Assembly: GCA_002684175.1 (NCBI GenBank)
Contig: NYUU01000145.1
Location: 1 to 10,980 of the forward strand
Origin: Synechococcus sp. CPC35
Lineage (GTDB): Bacteria > Cyanobacteriota > Cyanobacteriia > PCC-6307 > Cyanobiaceae
Direction of reading: 5' to 3'
DNA: 10,980 nt
Of this stretch, positions 8,601 to 10,980 are shown one piece after another; the first letter of the stretch is position 1, and the number at the start of each line of letters is the position of its first letter. The position numbers were made by a program, and so were the translations under genes. The notes under the pieces were generated by a model. It was not told the DNA's origin and did not search any database. It saw only the letters and a list, made by a program, of their open reading frames with translations.

Positions 8601-10730
8601 GAAAACAATGGTTTCTTTTATGCCGGCGACATAACTTCTTTTGCGTGGGATCCGAGTCTTCGTGACAAGTCCGACACTCGATTTACAATCGGTGATTTTG
8701 ATACTGATAACTTTGGTGATATTGCCATTGTTGGTTCCAAGAAGAAAGGAAGCCCAATTCAGGTCATCTCTTCTCGAAATAATATAACCCTTTCGGCCTT
8801 TTATCCGAATATGAAAGGAGAACTCGCTTTGTCAAGTGGTTTCTCCTCTTGGCATAATTTAGGATTAGAAACTCTGGTTATTTATCAGAAAGAGAGATCT
8901 TCCGCAAAAGTAAAAACAGCTACAATGCGCGCTGCGAGCTATGTCGCACACTCAACTGGTGATTTCAATCCTTTTGTTGATGAAGCCAAGTATTCAGCTT
9001 ACGCCGCTGATGATTTTCAATTCAAAATTAGTGCTCCTATCGAAAGACTCGAGACAATTGATTCGGGGCGAGGCTTTGACTGGTTAGTCAATGATGAAAA
9101 AAGCCTTGCTGATCTTAAACGTCGTGGTGGTGGACAACAGTTACAGGTTAAGCAAGGCTTTAGTGGCTTCCTAGCAAATCCAGTCAGTGTGGCATCAGTC
9201 GGAGATGCTACTGATACTTATGCATACCTTGATCAAAATAATACTTTCAACCTTCCATATCTGTCTAATGATGATGAATTAATATCGGCCCAAAAAGATG
9301 TAATACAAATATTTGTCGAAGAGATTGATCGGCTTCCAAGTCCAGAGGAACTCGCACGATTTAGCAGTCGACTTTTAGGCCATGCATATGGGAATAGTGA
9401 CAACGCCCAAACGAAAACAAAACGCTATATACGTAAGGTTTTGCGTTATCAAGGTGATTTCGATGCTAATGAACCCATTGCCACCGATGCAATTCTTGGA
9501 AAGTATTATGACCATGCCCTCGGGTCAGTAACTTATGCTCAGGCTGGCATTGTTGATTTTAATGATAAGACAACATATCTAAATCTGGCTGACGATCGAG
9601 GAAAGCCAAATGATGCCTCATATACCAAGAATGACATGAATAAAATTTCGGAGTTCGGGCTCTATGCCATCGCACAGATTGGAAATAGCATCAATATTGA
9701 CGGTGACATCGAAATGTATATGGGACCTTCCACCAAATTAAAGGGTCTCCTCTCCAGTTCTTACCGCTCCTTGGGCTTGGGAGAACAAACTCTCAACGAG
9801 TCTATTAATCAACTCAATGCGAACCTAAAGGGCAATTACACTTATCCTGGTGAAGCTAAATACGATGGCTCTTCGCCATTACAGAATGGTTTGAACGTTG
9901 AGTCACCATCGTTTATCGATTCCGAATATAATACACTTTCTCCAGAATTTAGTGATACTTCTAATACGACCTTCTTAGAACTAGGGAGTTCGCATGCACA
10001 TCATCATGCGGGACATAAAAGTGAGTTTTCCGATCTTTCAAGTTTCGACCAGGCTCTTTCTCGAACTGGAACTCGTCAAAATGATCGACTTAAGCCACTT
10101 TCCAAAAAAACTTCCCTCTACGCCAGCGGAGGGATTGGCAAAGATCATTTATTCGGAAGCTCTTCTTCCGATGTTCTCTTCGGCGATGACGATGACGATC
10201 AACTCAAAGCCAAAGGCGGTCGTGACACACTTAATGGTGGCGCAGGCGATGATGTCTTAATTGGTGGACGTGGTCGTGATCGTTTAATCGGTAATGATGG
10301 ATCCGATCATTTCTATATCGGAACACATGAAAAGTATGGACGGCGACATGCCGACCGCATCGTCGACTTCAATCTTGATTCTCAGATTTCAAATGACGAT
10401 CAACATAATCATGACCACCCTAGCCACCAATCCTCAAGGACTAAGTCCACAGAAGAAGACTTCATCGAGAGAGACAAGCTCGTCTTACCAGCCTCTGTTG
10501 CAGCATCTTCAGATCATCTCCATATGCATGTAGCGAATTCAATTGAAGAGCTTCAAGCCTTCTGGAATTCAGGCCATGTTTCAGTTTTGTATTTCAAGCC
10601 AGAAGGTAAAGTGTATTTAAGCGACAACATTCCGACTTTCGATGCCGATGAATTTGATCGCAAAGGATTACTTGGCAAACTGAGTGGATCTCCAGAACTT
10701 TTCTGGGAAGACTTCCTTTTCACAAGTTGA
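5646..10730 (+). CDS. Giant RTX multicopper oxidase with two DUF4214-like modules and FG-GAP repeats
   Basis: The 1694-residue product is a multicopper oxidase, which oxidises phenolics or metal ions and reduces O2 to water. By alignment from memory to CotA, all copper ligands are present: H160/H162 (HFHG), H201/H203 (WWHPHFHG), H546/H549/H551 (HPFHPH) and H838/C839/H840/H844 (HCHILPHED). The axial type 1 position is Gln849, where Met is common. Domain order: cupredoxin domains 1 and 2 (about 105-470), first half of domain 3 (465-560), a DUF4214-like module (586-765), second half of domain 3 with Cys839 (785-855), three FG-GAP-like calcium loops (893-1045), an unrecognised part (1046-1210), a second DUF4214-like module (1217-1392), a linker with a HAHHHAGH cluster (1450-1457), seven RTX nonapeptides (1495-1557), and a His-rich C-terminal region. 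Typical bacterial family members are about 450-650 residues. No N-terminal signal is visible; RTX repeats point to type I secretion, but no transporter genes are in the window. The substrate cannot be told from sequence. Confidence 0.94.
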   Translation: MAPFNKRGGYFPEYLVYDGGPLDEDGVQDGVVTYTTYWGTGPLEIDGVGEHIKLNLGQEVPDGIDDFVYSHIDSKNSNADVASHILLYTYGHRDAETGVIEPISPGAHLHVNPGETLKLNVVYGYENEDFDIRTLGKQPRLSVGGVGYTQSGASGSTNVHFHGTNVVSDGYADNVKVEYTDDWEQVIKIPKSHHLGLSWWHPHFHGSANSQVYGGAFANLSVGDPLEYLGEEFQDARRSYIGIKNFNFNYSQETGRYELATSPFTPEGTAQNVYLLNGEYKPEKDGYSTGEWNAFSFINYSSNSFYNVKIVRAIDGKTFDVDDSSTWESIDTYLYARDGYQANSITKTRTGNNNSILNGLQIEDPVDGKFQPLPAPSLENNHFLSPAKRHEVLTYFEDPGEYKIISEAWTGAGLRAGGWIWPNIELGTIVVDGEKTSTPERLPTDVVPEKSSPAINDDLSKYEPLQIRRMTWSGNLFVEGANRYAKINGGLYNSSDRLPNNKPNRYGGYPTPFLLNDNVLPYNPALITQLDTLEYWDHEQWASEQHPFHPHQNHFQSINPELTNNIGNRERVSSSNSIQKSKEATSTIQLFIAYLGRFPEPNELSSEVKRLKKSGDEDTLVKRLSEGKYKNEFENYYQNYYDTNRDIDLQIADGAYYTITRSNVFNPENTFYWAAELNRVGINAFPQLMLNHFREGGNQTQADIEAQARLSNVAEMGLYAINQIAIREDRPLESAATALLRVLNQQITADTSTNLDLEQVIQDALDFDHSSQDNGEGFFGSDFRQDTIALQSALPNAQSYSLPSSNRYPAPANYNEWEPSRMTTATIYENFTGGYMQHCHILPHEDSGQGILIKTIDNLDRTWTADRSSFAPGEEVIIKKASDYQEVVLPLSKDIGHELSFGDINKDGFVDIIVGFGDGGSDLIRIFSGRDLTLMDEFNAFPEENNWNYGVNLGVGDMTGDALKDIVIGAGKGGNGRISVWSNSKENNGFFYAGDITSFAWDPSLRDKSDTRFTIGDFDTDNFGDIAIVGSKKKGSPIQVISSRNNITLSAFYPNMKGELALSSGFSSWHNLGLETLVIYQKERSSAKVKTATMRAASYVAHSTGDFNPFVDEAKYSAYAADDFQFKISAPIERLETIDSGRGFDWLVNDEKSLADLKRRGGGQQLQVKQGFSGFLANPVSVASVGDATDTYAYLDQNNTFNLPYLSNDDELISAQKDVIQIFVEEIDRLPSPEELARFSSRLLGHAYGNSDNAQTKTKRYIRKVLRYQGDFDANEPIATDAILGKYYDHALGSVTYAQAGIVDFNDKTTYLNLADDRGKPNDASYTKNDMNKISEFGLYAIAQIGNSINIDGDIEMYMGPSTKLKGLLSSSYRSLGLGEQTLNESINQLNANLKGNYTYPGEAKYDGSSPLQNGLNVESPSFIDSEYNTLSPEFSDTSNTTFLELGSSHAHHHAGHKSEFSDLSSFDQALSRTGTRQNDRLKPLSKKTSLYASGGIGKDHLFGSSSSDVLFGDDDDDQLKAKGGRDTLNGGAGDDVLIGGRGRDRLIGNDGSDHFYIGTHEKYGRRHADRIVDFNLDSQISNDDQHNHDHPSHQSSRTKSTEEDFIERDKLVLPASVAASSDHLHMHVANSIEELQAFWNSGHVSVLYFKPEGKVYLSDNIPTFDADEFDRKGLLGKLSGSPELFWEDFLFTS
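7401..7940 (+). repeat. DUF4214-like module, copy A (inside the oxidase domain)
   Basis: Residues 586-765 of the large oxidase are predicted helical. They open with STIQLFIAYLGRFPEPNEL, the Y-LGR-P----L signature of DUF4214, a domain seen in secreted and surface RTX-type proteins. They continue with FYWAAELNRVGINAFPQLML and NVAEMGLYAINQIA. The module falls between copper motif 3 and copper motif 4. Copy B later in the protein shares the order of motifs, so the two are a diverged duplication at protein level. Confidence 0.72.
8322..8780 (+). repeat. Three FG-GAP/VCBS-type calcium-loop repeats
   Basis: Residues 893-1045 of the large oxidase hold three repeats of the form (h)GD-x-x-x-D-x-x-x-D-I. 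They are FGDINKDGFVDIIVGFGDG (901-919), VGDMTGDALKDIVIGAGKG (955-973) and IGDFDTDNFGDIAIVGSK (1015-1032). The first is a textbook DxNxDGxxD calcium loop. Such repeats form blades of integrin-like beta-propellers. Three are too few for a closed seven-bladed propeller, so further degenerate blades in 1046-1210 or a partial fold are possible. Confidence 0.82.
9294..9821 (+). repeat. DUF4214-like module, copy B
   Basis: Residues 1217-1392 of the large oxidase parallel copy A. KDVIQIFVEEIDRLPSPEEL corresponds to the opening STIQLFIAYLGRFPEPNEL, and KISEFGLYAIAQIGNSI corresponds to NVAEMGLYAINQIAIRE. Spacing between the paired motifs is similar (about 120 residues). The LGR core has become IDR here, so this copy has diverged further from the DUF4214 consensus. 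Confidence 0.65.
9993..10016 (+). other. His cluster before the RTX block
   Basis: Residues 1450-1457 of the large oxidase read HAHHHAGH, five His in eight residues. This is a likely surface metal-binding patch, possibly for copper or another divalent ion. Further His-dense segments follow the RTX repeats at 1587-1594 (HNHDHPSH) and 1624-1628 (HLHMH). Confidence 0.6.
10128..10316 (+). repeat. Seven in-register RTX nonapeptide repeats
   Basis: Residues 1495-1557 of the large oxidase divide into seven nine-residue units: GGIGKDHLF, GSSSSDVLF, GDDDDDQLK, AKGGRDTLN, GGAGDDVLI, GGRGRDRLI and GNDGSDHFY. These match the RTX consensus GGxGxDxLx, which binds calcium and folds as a parallel beta-roll outside the cell. 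RTX blocks near a C-terminus are the usual mark of type I secretion substrates. Confidence 0.92.
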
Positions 10731-10873
10731 GTCAAGGCAATTCACCAATCCATGAGCTGACGATGTCTTGGACTCATCGGTAACCCAACTCCTCAAAGGT
10801 CTTGTAAAAGCGATTGATAAACGTGTTCAGACCGAGTTCGGGCCTAATTTGTTCGCCTGTTCTCCCTGCTCCG

Positions 10874-10972
10874 ATGCCAGATACCGACGCAGCAGCTCCC
10901 GCAAAAGCCAAACCGGCGGCTCTTCGCAAGGGAGCACTGGTGAAGGTGAACCGTATCCGTACGTTAAACTAA
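10874..10972 (+). pseudogene. ndhO: ndhO 5' fragment, frame broken near the window end
   Basis: From the ATG at 10874 the frame reads MPDTDAAAPAK, then AKPAALRKGALVKVNR. This closely fits the N-terminus of NdhO from marine Synechococcus-type cyanobacteria, a small subunit (about 75-85 residues) of the thylakoid NDH-1 complex in cyclic electron flow and respiration. After codon 27 the match stops: IRTLN and a TAA at 10970-10972 follow, where an intact protein continues for about 50 residues. The frame starting with TAT at 10955 stays open to the window end, so a one-base indel is possible. A truncated gene, a recombination junction or a sequence error near the end are all possible. Local GC is 61% over 10861-10960, well above the rest of the window. 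The recognition is from memory of the family. Confidence 0.6.
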
Positions 10973-10980
10973 AAGAACCA

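Noticed and set aside
10128..10316. Tandem-looking GGC/GAT-rich DNA, considered as a DNA repeat or CRISPR-like array
   Set aside because: The repetition is at protein level (RTX nonapeptides); the DNA units are not identical and there are no spacers.
10729..10776. Imperfect inverted repeat (TGAGTCAAG with CTTGGACTCA) just after the oxidase stop, considered as a terminator
   Set aside because: The loop is about 30 bases, the stem has a bulge, and no T-run follows.
10774..10968. Minus-strand open frame ending in a plausible-looking C-terminus (NTFINRFYKTFEELGYR)
   Set aside because: It has no ATG start, it follows an in-frame stop (complement of 10969-10971), and its first half is antisense to the NdhO-like sequence. 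The ending could be a remnant of a gene, but I recognise no family.

Overview
The window most likely comes from a marine picocyanobacterium of the Synechococcus/Cyanobium type. Three things suggest this: a cyanobacterial SomB-like outer-membrane porin, a DUF2808 protein (a family known mainly from cyanobacteria), and at the right edge the start of ndhO, a subunit of the cyanobacterial NDH-1 complex. Most of the window is AT-rich (42% GC in a hand-counted stretch at 9001-9100, 27% at 301-400). The last 100-odd bases, around the ndhO fragment, are GC-rich (61% at 10861-10960). This looks like an accessory, probably transferred, block lying beside a core gene.

Layout. At 1-252 (+) is the C-terminal end of a GMC-family flavin oxidoreductase that runs in from the left. 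A 390-bp AT-rich gap follows with no gene I can support. Four genes then lie on the minus strand. Read in their own direction they are a lipoprotein SMP-30/gluconolactonase-like beta-propeller (5492-4539), an exported SRPBCC protein (4510-3962), a strong intrinsic terminator (3928-3902), a long porin carrying a LysM-like insertion (3864-1234), and an exported DUF2808 protein (1194-643). A 153-bp divergent intergenic region separates them from the main gene on the plus strand, 5646-10730, which encodes a 1694-residue multicopper oxidase.

The large protein is the centre of interest. All four copper-binding His/Cys motifs are present. The third and fourth, which together form the type 1 copper site, are pushed about 284 residues apart by an inserted helical DUF4214-like module. 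A second copy of that module follows three FG-GAP-type calcium-loop repeats. Seven in-register RTX nonapeptides and several His-rich clusters close the protein. With no N-terminal signal and an RTX C-terminus, it is probably exported by a type I secretion system, whose genes are not in this window.

How the genes might work together (inference): every protein-coding gene in the block apart from the GMC fragment, whose N-terminus is missing, carries an export signal or secretion signature. A GMC oxidase can turn an alcohol or sugar into a lactone or aldehyde, an SMP-30 hydrolase can open lactones, a porin can admit small products, and a secreted multicopper oxidase can oxidise phenolics or metal ions outside the cell. 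The block could be an extracytoplasmic oxidation module, but no substrate can be read from the sequence.
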